From Hygrophila difformis (taxonomy: Eukaryota; Streptophyta; Magnoliopsida; Lamiales; Acanthaceae): a DNA stretch of 64,000 nucleotides. The position numbers and the translations under genes are program-made. Location of the stretch: NCBI GenBank assembly GCA_030278955.1, contig JAOANR010000003.1, positions 36,102,054 to 36,166,053 of the forward strand, given 5' to 3'. The notes below the pieces were generated by a model. That model searched no databases. It was not told where the DNA came from and was given only the letters and a program-made list of their open reading frames with translations. Positions 11,569-23,055 of the stretch are shown piece after piece. Position 1 is the stretch's first letter; every line of letters begins with the position of its first letter.

Positions 11569-11583
11569 CTAAGGGGGAGAGGA
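11569..11583 (+). other. A1 polypurine tract (upstream of the two candidates)
   Basis: AAGGGGGAGAGGA directly precedes TGTGACACCCC at 11584. The 5' end of A1 coincides exactly with this boundary, so it probably primed plus-strand synthesis. A second tract, AAGGAGGGTAGAC, precedes TGTAATACCC at 11721. Confidence 0.7.
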
Positions 11584-12507
11584 TGTGACACCCCGCGCAA
11601 GGTCGTCGCGAGCTGAGGTAAGAATTTTAAATTGCAAGCCTCAATAATTTATGTGCCAATTATTCTTTCCGAAGTGCGACCCAACTTCGAGGACGAAGTT
11701 GATTTCTAAGGAGGGTAGACTGTAATACCCGAGAAATCAACATCGATTATTAAATCCGAAAAATTAATTAATTGAATTAATTAATTGGATTTAACTATCG
11801 CAATCGAAATAATTCCGGGAGAGCGGAATTAAATATTTTCGGACGATAGCAACTCGAAGAGAGTTATCGGAGTATCCAACAATCGGATAATCCAAGTATG
11901 ATTTTTAAAAGATCAAAAATCATATTATTAAAAAAAAAAAAAAAGAAAGAAGGAGAAGAAAATCGCTGCCTGGGGTGGCGCGGTGGCCGCGCGGTGGCGC
12001 GCCACCAGCGCGCGGTGGCGCGCCACCACCCCAGTAGCAGCGTTTCAAAACGCTGCTACGCGTTTCTTGCATGGAGAAGCATTAATGGCGAGATTGGTTC
12101 ATGGAATTGATGCACATTCATGTCTCAGATCATTAGGGGTGTATTGGGACTCTTTTGGACGAATCTAGAAGTTTCTAGAACCCCTACATGGCTGTAAGTA
12201 TGGAGGATACATGTACTTGGGGGATAAGATGAACCATGGTGTGTTAGGTGGAATGGATAGGATTTGGGGGGTGTAATTTCGGGAGTTGATGGCCATTATG
12301 TTTTCCCTAGTTCCCAGGGCCTTCAAAGCTTCATTTGGAACTCTCAATTCAACCATTACATCAAGTAATCAGTCCCCAAAACCCCCCATACACACTAATC
12401 CGAAAATTCCATTCTTCTTGAGTGTTGGTGAGAGTTTGTGGTGATTCTTCCTTGTTCCAGAGAGTTAGGGCGAGTTCAAGCATCCTAATCTCTTCTCCTA
12501 CGTCTAG

Positions 12508-14003
12508 GTAAGGTTTCTAATCCATTTCCTTGTTCCTTACTTCGGATTCTAAGCCCTAACATCTAGTTTTTCTCCAAACACCTCAAAATAGGATTCGTTC
12601 GGTAGATCTTGGAAGTGAGAGGCTGATCCGGACGAGTTTGAGGGTTCAACCAAGGAGGATTTCGACACTACACTCTTGAGAAGTAAGTTAGTGTTGTGCA
12701 TTTCGAATTTTAGAGCTTTTGGTTGAGTATTCTTTGAGTTGTAGTTCGATTTTCATCTTGTGCCAAAACTGTCTTTTAGGGTTTCTTCCGAGTAGATTTT
12801 ATTGGTGTGCTTTTCTCGCCTAGATCCATTCGTTTTTGGAAGACCTTGTCTAAATGAAAAATGTTCCTAATACTTTAAAGATGATCCCTGTAAATTTTCA
12901 TAATTTTTGGACTTGATTTGGTCGTCGAAAATAGATCTGGTATTTTCTGCTACACATGTTGACAGATTTTAACTTCTAGCATGTTCAGTTTTGTAGTTCA
13001 TAATTCTCCTAGCTATGGTCGTTTTTAATGGTCGACTTCTTCATGAAAATTGTGCATCCATGTGTCTAGTTTACTCCTGTGAAATTTCAGAATTTTTGGA
13101 TCAACCTTCGAATTGTTATGGATTTTTAAGTAATCTGCGGTCGGATGAACAGTGATCTTTGCACTCTTTTGAAAACCAGTTTCTGTAATGAATTTTTTTG
13201 AGTGACTTAGAGTCCGAATTTGCTAAGGCCTATTTCTGAGAAAAATGTTTATTTTGATGTCTTCTAGTAGCTGTAAAATTTTCAGAATTTTCCACAAAGT
13301 TTTACTACATTTCCTAATACGATTTTGAAAACTGTTACGGTGTGGTCTTACCGGTAAAACTTGGTTTCGTACGTTTCGATGGTTATTGAGTCGATTGTTA
13401 CTCTTTTATGAAGCTTATGAATTCTGGAAATGTAAACATGAGTTGTAATGATTAAAATGTGGTTTTTGAAACTTTGTGAGTTTTGATCGAGTTAGATGCC
13501 CAATTTTAGAGGGTAAGTGCACTTGGCGTGGGCTCGTTGGGCCGCCCCCTCTTTTTGGTGGCCAAAATGGCGCCAAGGTAATATTATATTGCGTGATTGT
13601 ATGAGTCTATACTCCTAGGTGTATCCGTAGGGGTTACCTAGGGCTCCGGAGTGTGTCTGTATAGGGTCCGCTGCTCTCACATTGTGGATACCGTCGGCTT
13701 GTGGACATAAGTGCCCAAGCGGGTAATTGATCCCAAACGGCTAAGGCCCAGGATCGTTGATGCCGGCAGCTTGTGGACATAAGCGCCCAAGCGGGTAATG
13801 TTTGGATGTCCTCGATCAAAATGAACATTGGTGTGGTAAAGCGTAAAAAAAGAAATCCCCGTAAATTATTTTTACTCGTTCGTTAGATTAAATTCCCCAC
13901 TTTCCATTACTCTTCTAAATCTTTAAATTTTGTTATGCTATACATTAACTTACTCAGTACCGTTTGTACTGATAAAAATTGTTGTTTCTCTTTTTCTTCG
14001 CAG
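12508..14003 (+). other. Putative LTR intron, A1 3' LTR
   Basis: The donor is TCTAG|GTAAGG and the acceptor TTCTTCGCAG|AGTAAG after a pyrimidine tract. The stem CAGTAC/GTACTG (13955-13971) ends 32 nt before the acceptor and is followed by the A of CTGAT. Confidence 0.55.
13691..13799 (+). repeat. Two-unit minisatellite in the A1 LTR
   Basis: Period about 71 bp. Each unit carries GCTTGTGGACATAAG and CCAAGCGGGTAAT. The 5' copy is at about 10315-10440, inverted. Confidence 0.7.
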
Positions 14004-14454
14004 AGTAAGTGATGGCACGTTGGGATGGGATTCAAAAATATAAAGACTTGTCGCATTTTATCATTGTTTTAAATTTCTACACTGGACTTTGACACTGGAC
14101 TTTGGACTTTAGTTTTGGCCGTCTGTTTGGCCCACGTTTTATTTGTTTTTAGCTTCCGCACTGATTATTACTGTGATGCATGAGATACTCTGATTTTAGT
14201 TCGGGCATGATTGAATGAATTTTAAATTGTTTTGAAAAATTGATACAACTTAGCCTTAGCATTTTCCTAGATGAGCTCGACTTGGGTCGGGTCTTGTTTA
14301 GAAAAGTGTGGCGGTAATGCCCTGGCCTGGGAAATCAAATCCGGGGTGTTACAGATTTAACTTGAATTTTTGGAAGGTTATGGATACAGGAAGCCTTGGT
14401 TTTATTGAAAATATTAATATTATTAAAAATATTAAAAAAATAGCCTGAATTTTA

Positions 14455-15000
14455 TTGTCCACAAAGTATGATTGTGCTGATTGTTGCTGAAGGAAACCAG
14501 AACCAATGAACCATCGTTACGGTCGGGTGGTTAGAGAGAGTCCGTAAAATTCGGAACTTCGAAGACCCGGTAACAAGGCGGTCAAACCCAATGTTTAAGT
14601 TTTGGTATTTAATTTTATTTACGGAAGTATGTTGGGCATTTATTTGATAAATGTATTAGTAATAATAAAAAAATTAAGGTTCTGGGCCTAAAATGAAATA
14701 ATTTGAAAGGTTTGAGGCCAATTAATATAAAAATGAGTGATTGGGGTAGAGGACTAAATAGAACAAAATAAAAGTTTAGGACTGAACTGGCAAAAGATAA
14801 AAGAAAAAGGACTAATATTATGCACACGTGTCAGGTTTAAATTTAAACCCTTGCCACGTCAGCAATTAGAATATAATTAGTGAAAAAAGGACGGATTTGA
14901 ACATAATTAGCATTTGTAGATGATTGTTTTGGTAATAAAATAGAAAAATGACTGATTTGAATTTTGTGAAAAGAAAAAGGACCTATTTATCCTTTTTTTC
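14455..15000 (-). repeat. Right terminal inverted repeat of the MULE-like element
   Basis: Inverted copy of the left arm, with scattered substitutions. It ends at 15000, and the duplicated target TTTATAAATA follows directly. Confidence 0.75.
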
Positions 15001-15010
15001 TTTATAAATA

Positions 15011-17194
15011 TATTGTGTGCTTTAGCTACTCCTCCTTGCTCTTATTGTATACGCTCCTTCTGTCACTTCTTTGTGTTCCCTGTCGCATTTTCATCTCCCT
15101 TCATTCCTCTTGTCAAATTCTTGCGCAATAATCTGCAAATTCGTATTACTAAAATTAGGTGCCCTTTTATTTTGGTTTTCCTAATATTATTCTTCTCTGT
15201 GATGTTTACACCCTTCTACAGATTGCTTGAAGCAAAAATATCCTTATGGAATACTGTCTTCATCTACATTGTTGGCCAAATTTACTGGTAATTAACTAAA
15301 CTTACATGACAATACATTCAGGTGAAATACATATTTTGCTCCGTTTGTCCCGTCCATTTTCCTTCCCGTCATTTGCATTTCCGCCTTTATTTGCAAACCA
15401 ACTCTTTGTTTCACCCTCTGCGTTACATGTCCTGTATCATTTCAGACAGTACAACCTACTAGCGGTGTTCATCATCTTAACTTGTCGGGCACATCCACAT
15501 GTTTTGCCTTCTTACACATTCAATAAACGACACAACACAATATACATATAAAATTATTTATAGCTTACATTATATATAAGCAAAAACTGCAAAAATTAGA
15601 TACTCAAAAATTACGCCGTTAGATGACATTTTATAATAAAGCCCTTCATAATACTCACCTTAATTTTTAAAAAATGCGACAACCCTACATTTCATGTCGC
15701 CTAAACCATTTATTTAAAAGTTACCAATTTAAATTATACATAAAAAAAAGAAAATATTTTTATTCTACTAATACATGATTAAATGCATTTAACAAAATAT
15801 AAGTTACTCAATGAATAATTACAATCAATTAATAAAAGTTCCACAATGAATAACTACAACCGCTGAATAATTACAATCAAATCATAAAAGTTACTCAATC
15901 ACTCACTTATTTATGAACAAAAATTATACATCCAATAAAACAATTTTAGTAAGAGTCAATTTCATCTTCCTCTTGTGCACAACCTCCATAAAGAGAATCA
16001 AATAAATAAATTCTTTCCAGATCCACCCAATCTACAGATCAACACATTTAATATCCAAATCGGCTCTGCAGTGAATAATCACAAGGCAGCTTGCCTTTTC
16101 TTGCATCACGTTTTCTGCATTACTTTCCACAGCCCCTGCACCCTTTATCCACTCCGTCGCTGTCTTCATTTCATCCATCCCTCCTTCTCATCGCATCTTC
16201 CTGGCCCGCCTGAACTCTGTCCATTTGTGCACAGCTGTTCCCCACCCCTTGCTGCGAATCCATCACCCCCCTCTGTCATCAACCACCCGTCCATGCGTTC
16301 CATTGCACTTGGTGATTTTCCTCCCTCCGCTTGTCCTCCATTTGCCTTCTTACTGGTATGCTTTTCCTTAACCGTTAGAATAAAGAGCTTGTTTGAATGC
16401 AAGCCACCCCACTCTACCTATAAATAATAATTTTTATTTTCTCATTTTGCATCATATATGTTTGTGAAAACGCTACCTTTGTACAGTATCGCTATATGCA
16501 ACATCTTCTGCGTATTTAAACTTCATGTACACTGTTGAATTGGCCATCTTAGATATTGCTTACAAAAAATTTGTCAAAATATGTTACTTGCTTTCAATTC
16601 CTCAGCCATATAAATTTTAGTTCTGCATTGTAATAAATTGTACATCCCTTCTTCATTGCAAAACCATATTCCAATTTACCAACATTCAATCCAGTATATA
16701 TACCTGATGCGTGTATTTTCCCTATATTACGCTGTAGCTCTATTATCATAACCTGATTTTGTTGAATTATATTGCTCCTCTGTTAAATTCCCTCTCTTAT
16801 ATACATTATCAAGTTGCCTTGTCAATCGGGATCATATTTCCCCCTCTTCACTTTGTTGCAGCAACCTAATATCTATGTGCTGCATGTCCATTTACAAGAA
16901 AATTGCATAGTTCTCTATTCCTTATATTGTTTTACTTCAAGTGATGCACGCCAACCAATCTTTCACTTTACCTTACGAACATCACAGTGTAACCTGAAAC
17001 ATACATATGCATTTGTCAAGCTGTGCATCAAAGTGCTATTGTCAACATTCATATTAAAGTATTACATCGTTGCCCATCCCCCACATTTATGAATCCAAAT
17101 TAAAACAAACAAATTCTCCTGGTAGATTAAACTATTACAAAGCTTTACCTTCAATTATTTCTTTTCCCCATGGGCAGTTGCCCATCCAGAGCAC
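15011..17194 (+). other. Helitron-1 interior right of the MULE-like insertion; no gene seen
   Basis: AT-rich sequence with scattered short open frames but no recognisable protein. It should join to 2586 in the empty site. It may be 3' UTR or spacer of the RPA-like gene. Confidence 0.4.
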
Positions 17195-17224
17195 GCTGTG
17201 CATCGCATAGCTGCAAATTGCTAG
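17195..17224 (+). other. Helitron-1 3' terminus (hairpin plus CTAG)
   Basis: Stem GCTGTGC/GCATAGC with one G-T pair and loop ATC, then TGCAAATTG, then CTAG followed by T. This is the standard plant Helitron 3' signature. Confidence 0.75.
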
Positions 17225-17572
17225 TATATATATATATGTATATACATTTATGTTGTTTATTTATTAATACTTGTACTTTTGTTTGGTTGTTATCTCTTTA
17301 TTACATATACATATGTTGTTCATTTATTATTACCTTGTTCATTTGTTTGATTGAGTTTCAACAAGGTAATCGAAGAGAAATAATTTAATAAAATGTAAGG
17401 AATAATTTAAATATACTTGTATATAAAATAAATGCTTGTAAATTTATTATTCAATGGAAAACTCTTTTTTTATTTGATTACAAGCAATGGAAACGGAAAT
17501 AGTAGTGCTGTCAATAGTTTCGGAAAGGGAAATATAATTTAAAAATAGTAGTGCATAGCTAGAGCACTAAAT
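17225..17572. other. AT-rich stretch between Helitron-1 and D
   Basis: A short TA microsatellite at its start and AT-rich sequence. The D element probably breaks off somewhere in here, but I cannot place the junction. Confidence 0.4.
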
Positions 17573-17971
17573 CTAGAAGGAATATGTAGGTGCATCCTCG
17601 ATGGGATCGTCCTCGTCGCTTGACACGTCAATGGGTGCAGCAACATTGGGGTTAGGCCCCGGGTTCTGAAGGACCCCTCCATCAACTTCGTTGGCCAAGT
17701 TAGTTAACTCCCAAGCCACGTCCCCTACTTGTTCCTCCAAGTCATCACTCTTGTCTTGGAGTTGGGCCACTTGGGCTTGGAGTTGCGTGACTTGATTTTG
17801 CAGTTGGGTTATGTTGTGATGGTCTGTCTCCATAAGGTGTCCAATGTGGGCCATGTTAGCCTATAGTTGTTGTACCCGAGTTTTGAAGTAATTGACATGT
17901 TGTTGTGACTCTAGGTAGGCATTCATTAGTTTCATCATCAGATTGATCATGTTCGCGTTGGGTTCGGCCAT
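17573..17971 (-). pseudogene. D pre-gag ORF, interrupted by one TAG
   Basis: Starts MAEPNANM at 17971, directly after TTAG as in A1 and A2. An in-frame TAG is codon 37. The rest is open to 17573. The middle is a run of Gln-rich heptads (QLQNQVTQLQAQVAQL), clearly coiled-coil-like. The end is acidic (SSDEDDPIEDAP) and closes with TYSF. 132 residues plus stop counts as the same size class as the A1 and A2 proteins, although sequence identity is low. Position, start motif, coiled coil and acidic tail support homology or strong functional similarity. Confidence 0.65.
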
Positions 17972-18400
17972 CTAATGTCAACAAGGGAGGTTAAAGTTAG
18001 ACACATTTCAAGCAAAGTAAAAATATGCAGGAATTTAAATCTATATGAAATATGCATATGCAATCCCCCCAATAAAAACTAATTTAATGTGTTATAATTT
18101 AAATTTAATTCATCGATAAAAGTTGGGCCACTATATTGGGCCAAAATTTAATAATTTGGGCTAAAGCATCAAAACATGGGTATTTGGGCCAAAATGATTG
18201 GGCTTATCATAAAAAAAAATTTTGGGTCAAAGTAATTAATCTTTTGGGCTCAAAAAATTATACTAAGTAGATAGAAAATTTTGGGCTCAAATTTTGGGCT
18301 AAAAATAATAATACTAGTAGTCTTGAAAAATAAATTTAAAAATAATACTTAGTTTAAAATAATGGTTTAAAAATAATAATAGTAGTTTAAAATATTCCGG

Positions 18401-18412
18401 GCTCTGATACCA
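18401..18412 (-). other. D primer-binding site
   Basis: TGGTATCAGAGC on the minus strand, three bases after the LTR end. Confidence 0.85.
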
Positions 18413-18748
18413 ACTTGTAACACCCCGGATTTGATAACCCAGGCCGGGATGTCACCGCCACACCTCCCTAGTAAGACACGGATTCTCCGAGCTTACTAAA
18501 GAGATGCAAGGCTATAGGTATTGCAAAGAGTTTTAAAACAAGTCTGGAATTTATTTAAAAATAATAATAAGTCTCATCCACACATAATAGTGATAATAAT
18601 AAGTCGCAGCGGAAATAATAAAATGGGCCGACATGGCCAAAACTCGGGTTTTACATGCCCGATATGCAAGTATAAAAAAAAATGATAAAACAATGTTTAA
18701 TTTTTTTTCCATCCCCAAATGCATATGCTCATGCATTTTCTCCATACT

Positions 18749-20279
18749 CTGAAAAAGAGAGAAACAATAATTTTATCAGTATATAAAATACTGAGTAAGT
18801 CGATCCTAACATAGCAATACAGGGGTTTAATTAAATAAATAAATTTTATCCTAAACATGCATACAATAATTCATTTACCAATTAAAAATTAAAATTAATA
18901 ATTTAATTGTATACTTGGACACGCATTTAAATTCATAAATAATAATCTAACATGTTATAAAATTTAAGACATAAATTTAAATGCATAATTTAAAGACATG
19001 AATAAATAAATAAATACGTAAAAAGTATTAAGTCTTTTAATTTTCCCCGTTACGTCACCATTTCTCAGTATTTAGTGTAGCCGGTCATCCGGCGGCCGCA
19101 GTCGTTTCGTAAGTATCTAGTGTAGCCGGTCGTCCGGCGGCCGCAGCCGTATCTGCCATATCCAGTAACACTCCGGAGCCTCGGGAAACCCATACAGATA
19201 TTCCCGAGAGTGTAGTTCATGTATCTCATGCCGTTTTGGTGTAGTTTTACAATCAAGTATCTTGCGTCCATTATAGGCACGCCGAAAAAGGCCAGAGGGG
19301 CACCCTGCAGAGCACTCACCCTCCACCAAAGTATCTCGTAATGTTTCGATTTAGTGTAACGGGATTTTTCAGAAGTATAGATTTATCGTATTTCAAGGTT
19401 TCGACGGTTTGTTTCGAAATTTCAAAATCTATTCGATTTAAAATCGTTTGGCGTCACAGTTTACGCCTTTTTAATTTAAAAATTCATTTCAAGTCCAAAA
19501 AATCTGAAATTTGTACAGTGTAACAAAAACACCCTAACGAACAACTTTCGTGTTTTAATGATTTCGAAATAAGTTGAGGAAACATTTCAAAAATCGAGTT
19601 CATTACACAGCATATACACTGTCAGGTTTCAGTTTTACCACAGTTCCAAAAATCGACTTTTTGACATAACAAATGGACTCCAAAAATTCTGAAATTTTAT
19701 ACACACATACTGGACATGATTATCTACAACTTTCATTTAGATTGCCAAGACTGGATCGGAATAAAAATTATAGAAACATGCTCATCAAGTTCGGACATAT
19801 GCACTGTCAGTTTTTCGAAAGGAGTTTGGAACACAGTTTAGATTAGACGCGATTTGAGATAGCAAACGTTGATGAAAATCTCTAAACTTTTTACACAACA
19901 TAGACTAATGTTTTAGAATCAAAAGTCTAGTTTTGAGTTTCTTGGATCGGACTCTCGAAATATGAGTTTTAAACGGATTTCAGAAATTGTGCAAGTTGGG
20001 GTTTTTAGGTTCGATTTTTACGTTTCATTACAAGGTCACTAAATCGGACGCCCCTAAGCCACCCGTATTGATATGAAAGGCATCAAGTTACAGTGTTAGG
20101 GTGTTTTGGTTGTCCTAGGGTCGCTCGGCTCGTCCAAATTCACTACGAACGAATCTCCTTAACGCCAAGCTTCCAACTTTGGCCACAATTTCAAATCGGA
20201 AGAAGAAATCCAATGTTAGATCGAGTTTTCGGGTTCGAAAACTTTAGTGAAAACCTATGAACGACTTACCAAAGTCTGG
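18749..20279 (-). other. Putative LTR intron, D
   Basis: Minus-strand donor ACTTTG|GTAAGT and acceptor CTTTTTCAG|AGTATG. The stem CAGTAT/ATACTG (18777-18793) ends 28 nt before the acceptor and is followed by CTGAT. Confidence 0.55.
19068..19150 (-). repeat. GC-rich minisatellite in the D LTR
   Basis: Two units of about 46 bp, each with TAGTGTAGCCGGTC and CCGGCGGCCGCAG, beside the CTCCGGAG palindrome. Confidence 0.65.
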
Positions 20280-21312
20280 AGCACTAGAGACCTTGTATTC
20301 CACGCCTCCTCCGCCGATTTTCGTCGCTGGAAAGTGATCGGAATGTTCGAAGTTGGTGATTCCGGGTGTTGGAAGAACTTGGGAGAAATTGGAGAGTGTC
20401 TAGGGCTGCTAGGGTTTGGGAATTCGAGATAATGAGTCTCAAGACCCCTAGAGCCAACCATATACACCTTCCTTCATTCGGGATTGAGTTTCCAAAGTCG
20501 GGGGTCGGAAATATGGTAAGAAAACGCCATGAACGCGTGAATTGCCGCATTCTGGGGTGTCATGCGGGGTTGGCGCGCTGGAAGGCCAAACCCCGCGCGG
20601 CCAACCCGCGGCACTGGTCTGGACTGCGGTCCGGACCTGTCCGTGCGATCCGTTGGGTCTTTTCCTCATCTCTTTCGGACTTCTATCCTTCCACGTTTTC
20701 GGGCTCGATTTTTCCGGGTCATTCTCGGGTTATAATTCCTACTCTAAATATATTCCAACTTAAATTGATTTCATGTTTGAAATCTTAAGTCCGTCGGTTT
20801 TGGTTCGTCGGGTTCTAAATCGTCGTCTTTTGACTTCCGTGTATTTCCGACTTTACGGGTCCTCGGAAATAACCCTCTTTGCTCATCGGATTAAATTCTA
20901 TATTATAAAAATTACGGGTATTACAGATGGATCTTTTCTTAGTTCTAGATCGCGTTCATCTAAGCGCACGCCTAAGCATAACAAATCACGGCCTTAGTCA
21001 TTCCTAGCCTTGTACGAATTAGAAAATTTCCTTATGTGGAAACAATAAAAATCAAGTTTTTATTAAAACACTATTTATTCCAAAAATCTTGTTTGGTTTC
21101 CCAAACAACAAATCCAAAATTCGAAATTCGAGACCTTAAAAAAAAAAAATCTGGACAGACCCTGTCCGACCCAAAAAAAAAAAAAAACCTTGGCCAACGC
21201 TACACCCGGAAAAAAAAACATCTAACACTCAACCACTTATATGATTTCACGACTCCCTGTCTAAACAATCTAGCAAAATCCTTGGAATCTAATCTATGTA
21301 CGCTGTAACAGA

Positions 21313-22149
21313 ATGGCACCAAGGAGACAACCGAAAAACCAACCTGCCCCACAAACCACTAACGAGATACCACAGAACCCCACGGAGCCAGCACAATCCG
21401 TGGGAGCTCAAACCCAAGGTGCACAAGATGCCCCCGCACCGAACAACGTGAGCGACCGTCTCCGCACGATAGGGGAAGCTCTGGTCGTCTTAGGAAACAC
21501 ATTAGTCGACCAGGGGCAAGACACAAGTAATAGCAACCACAAAGATGCTGATAAGTCAGGAGGAAACCATTTTCGCAGAGACCCGAATAGACCGCCTCGA
21601 GGCAGTAAGGGGAGAAACAACGGGATAGTCTTCAACCATGGTGACTATGCGCCACCATGTCCAAAGTATGGTAAACCGCATTATGTGAGAGGATGCCCTC
21701 AGCCTGGAGCGTGCTTTCGATGCGGGCGGCAAGGTCATCGGCTGCCTGACTGCCGGACGCGAATAGAAAACATTAGCAGGAGAGAGAACGTGACCATTAA
21801 ACCCAACCAGCCGCAGAACCCGGACCGTCGAGATGACATCCATAGTCCAGTCATATCACGTTGCCCACGATGCAACCATGCGCATCTGGTGCGCCAGTGC
21901 CCGAAGCCTGGAGCAAGCTATCAATGCGGCAAGTTTGGTCACAAGGCTGGGAAATGTCAAACGCCAGAGGAGGAGATTGAGAAGAGACTAGACTTGGAAA
22001 TCCGGAACAAGGAGATCAAGAAAGAGCTGTGGGACAGTCGAATGACGACGATCAAGCTCACTTGCCCGCTCAATAAGAAGGGTGTCAAAGGTAACGATAC
22101 CCGAACCCTCTCGAGAGTAACGTATAGGCAGTTATGGGGACCTAACTGA
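21313..22149 (+). CDS. B1 gag-like protein with duplicated zinc-knuckle module and no capsid
   Basis: 278 residues. The start is the ATG after TAACAGA, as in B2 and A2. Residues 1-57 match gag N-termini (NNVSDRLRTIGEALVVLG). The capsid region present in A1 and B2 is absent. Two copies of the two-knuckle nucleocapsid module follow. Copy one starts at residue about 115 with CPKYGKPH (second Cys replaced by Tyr) and CFRCGRQGHRLPDC. Copy two starts near residue 195 with CPRCNHAHLVRQC and SYQCGKFGHKAGKC (first Cys replaced by Ser). The tail EEIEKRLDLE resembles the A1 region after the knuckles. It then runs into the 3' untranslated region with no pol. It could bind nucleic acid but not form a capsid. 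Confidence 0.8.
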   Translation: MAPRRQPKNQPAPQTTNEIPQNPTEPAQSVGAQTQGAQDAPAPNNVSDRLRTIGEALVVLGNTLVDQGQDTSNSNHKDADKSGGNHFRRDPNRPPRGSKGRNNGIVFNHGDYAPPCPKYGKPHYVRGCPQPGACFRCGRQGHRLPDCRTRIENISRRENVTIKPNQPQNPDRRDDIHSPVISRCPRCNHAHLVRQCPKPGASYQCGKFGHKAGKCQTPEEEIEKRLDLEIRNKEIKKELWDSRMTTIKLTCPLNKKGVKGNDTRTLSRVTYRQLWGPN

Positions 22150-22168
22150 AGTCCTAAGGGAGAGAGGA

Positions 22169-22505
<337 letters not shown>

Positions 22506-23048
22506 TGTAATACCCGAGAATTTTGCAACATAAAATAAATAAATAAATAATAAAGAAAACATAATAAATAAATAAAGAATCATAATAAATGAGAAATGGA
22601 ATTTAAATTAAAAAGGAATCAAAGTTCCGAGAACCCGGGAAACCGAAGACAATTTAATTAAATAAATTGTACACGGGAACCCGACACCAATGGACTCGAG
22701 AATTCGAGGCCAGCATTAAATTCAGACCGAGTAAAATTAGGATAGGAAATTGGAGCCCGAAAATAGCCCGGAAATCGGAGCCCGAGAATATAGAGGGATA
22801 GAAGCTCGAAAGAGATGAGAAAAGACCAGACGGATCACACGACCCGGCCCAGACCGAAGTCCAGGCCAGGATGGCGTGGTCTCCGCGCGCTCCTAAGGGG
22901 AACCCCGCGCCAACCCCGTGCCAGATCAGACAGCAGCGACGATCCGCGATTCACTCGCCCGATTCCGGATTTTCCGACTTTGGTTGCTTTCCTTTTGGCT
23001 CAAGACACTTAGGGGCAGACTTTGGACGTCCCCTAGGTCTTGCACATC

Positions 23049-23055
23049 TATAAAT
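23049..23055 (+). promoter_or_regulatory. TATA box, B1 LTR
   Basis: TATAAAT, 147 nt upstream of the donor CGTG|GTAAG at 23196. The same spacing occurs in B2, C and A2. Confidence 0.6.

Larger units (their letters stand above)
3182..14353 (+). mobile_element. Chromovirus A1 (Ty3/gypsy, Tekay-like) with an internal inversion
   Basis: The element starts TGTGACACCCC, ends GGGGTGTTACA and is flanked by GATTT (3177-3181 and 14354-14358). Direct LTR sequence lies at both ends, but 5140-10487 is reversed. That block holds the rest of the 5' LTR, primer site, pre-gag ORF, gag, protease, RT, RNase H and the integrase zinc finger. The integrase core and chromodomain remain in forward orientation at 10487-11560. 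About 75 bp of LTR and about 30 bp of pol are missing at the two junctions. The two LTRs are almost identical, so the insertion is young. Gag also carries a nonsense codon. The element cannot be autonomous as it stands. Confidence 0.9.
11584..14353 (+). repeat. A1 3' LTR (2770 bp)
   Basis: Begins TGTGACACCCC and ends GGGGTGTTACA. Internal landmarks: the palindrome CAACTTCGAGGACGAAGTTG (11682-11701), a second LTR-start-like TGTAATACCC at 11721, a splice-donor-like GGTAAGG (12508), the CTCCGGAG palindrome (13644-13651), a 71-bp minisatellite (13691-13799), a hairpin (13955-13971) and an acceptor (14003). No clear TATA box is seen at the position occupied in A2. Confidence 0.9.
2597..15000. mobile_element. 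MULE-like element with long terminal inverted repeats, interrupted by chromovirus A1
   Basis: The arms at 2597-about 3150 and about 14455-15000 are inverted copies of each other, roughly 550 bp each. Outer ends begin GGAAAAAAGGATAAATAGG on the left and the near-identical complement on the right. The 10-bp direct repeat TTTATAAATA flanks both ends (2587-2596 and 15001-15010). Long TIRs with a 9-10 bp target duplication are typical of Mutator-like elements. No transposase is present. The unique core is only a few dozen bases left of A1 and about 100 bases right of it. It is non-autonomous, and class assignment rests on structure alone. Confidence 0.7.
1..17224 (+). mobile_element. Helitron-1, 3' portion (5' end outside the window)
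   Basis: Plant Helitrons commonly carry an RPA1-like gene beside Rep/helicase. Here an RPA1-like gene occupies the left edge. On the same strand the right end is a canonical Helitron 3' terminus: a 7-bp stem (17195-17201 with 17205-17211, loop ATC), nine bases, CTAG at 17221-17224, then T. The MULE-like insertion at 2597-15000 splits the element. Rep/helicase would lie left of the window and is not seen. That the RPA gene and this terminus belong to one element is inferred from orientation and spacing. Confidence 0.6.
17573..20924 (-). mobile_element. Chromovirus D, 5' remnant (LTR, primer site, pre-gag ORF)
   Basis: Minus-strand element with one complete LTR (18416-20924), a primer site (18401-18412) and a pre-gag ORF. 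Gag, pol and the 3' LTR are missing. Its outer end abuts the leader of B1 at 20925. The expected 5' LTR of B1 is not on the far side, so one large deletion probably removed the rest of D together with the start of B1. Confidence 0.8.
18416..20924 (-). repeat. D 5' LTR (2509 bp)
   Basis: On the minus strand it begins TGTAATACCCG and ends CCGGGGTGTTACA. It holds a donor (20279), acceptor (18749), hairpin (18777-18793), the CTCCGGAG palindrome (19171-19178) and a GC-rich two-unit repeat (19068-19150). Confidence 0.85.

Noticed and set aside
16166..16402. Open frames on both strands at 15975-16427
   Set aside because: Low-complexity Pro/Ser/His-rich or Gly-rich reading. No homology I recognise and no splice context.
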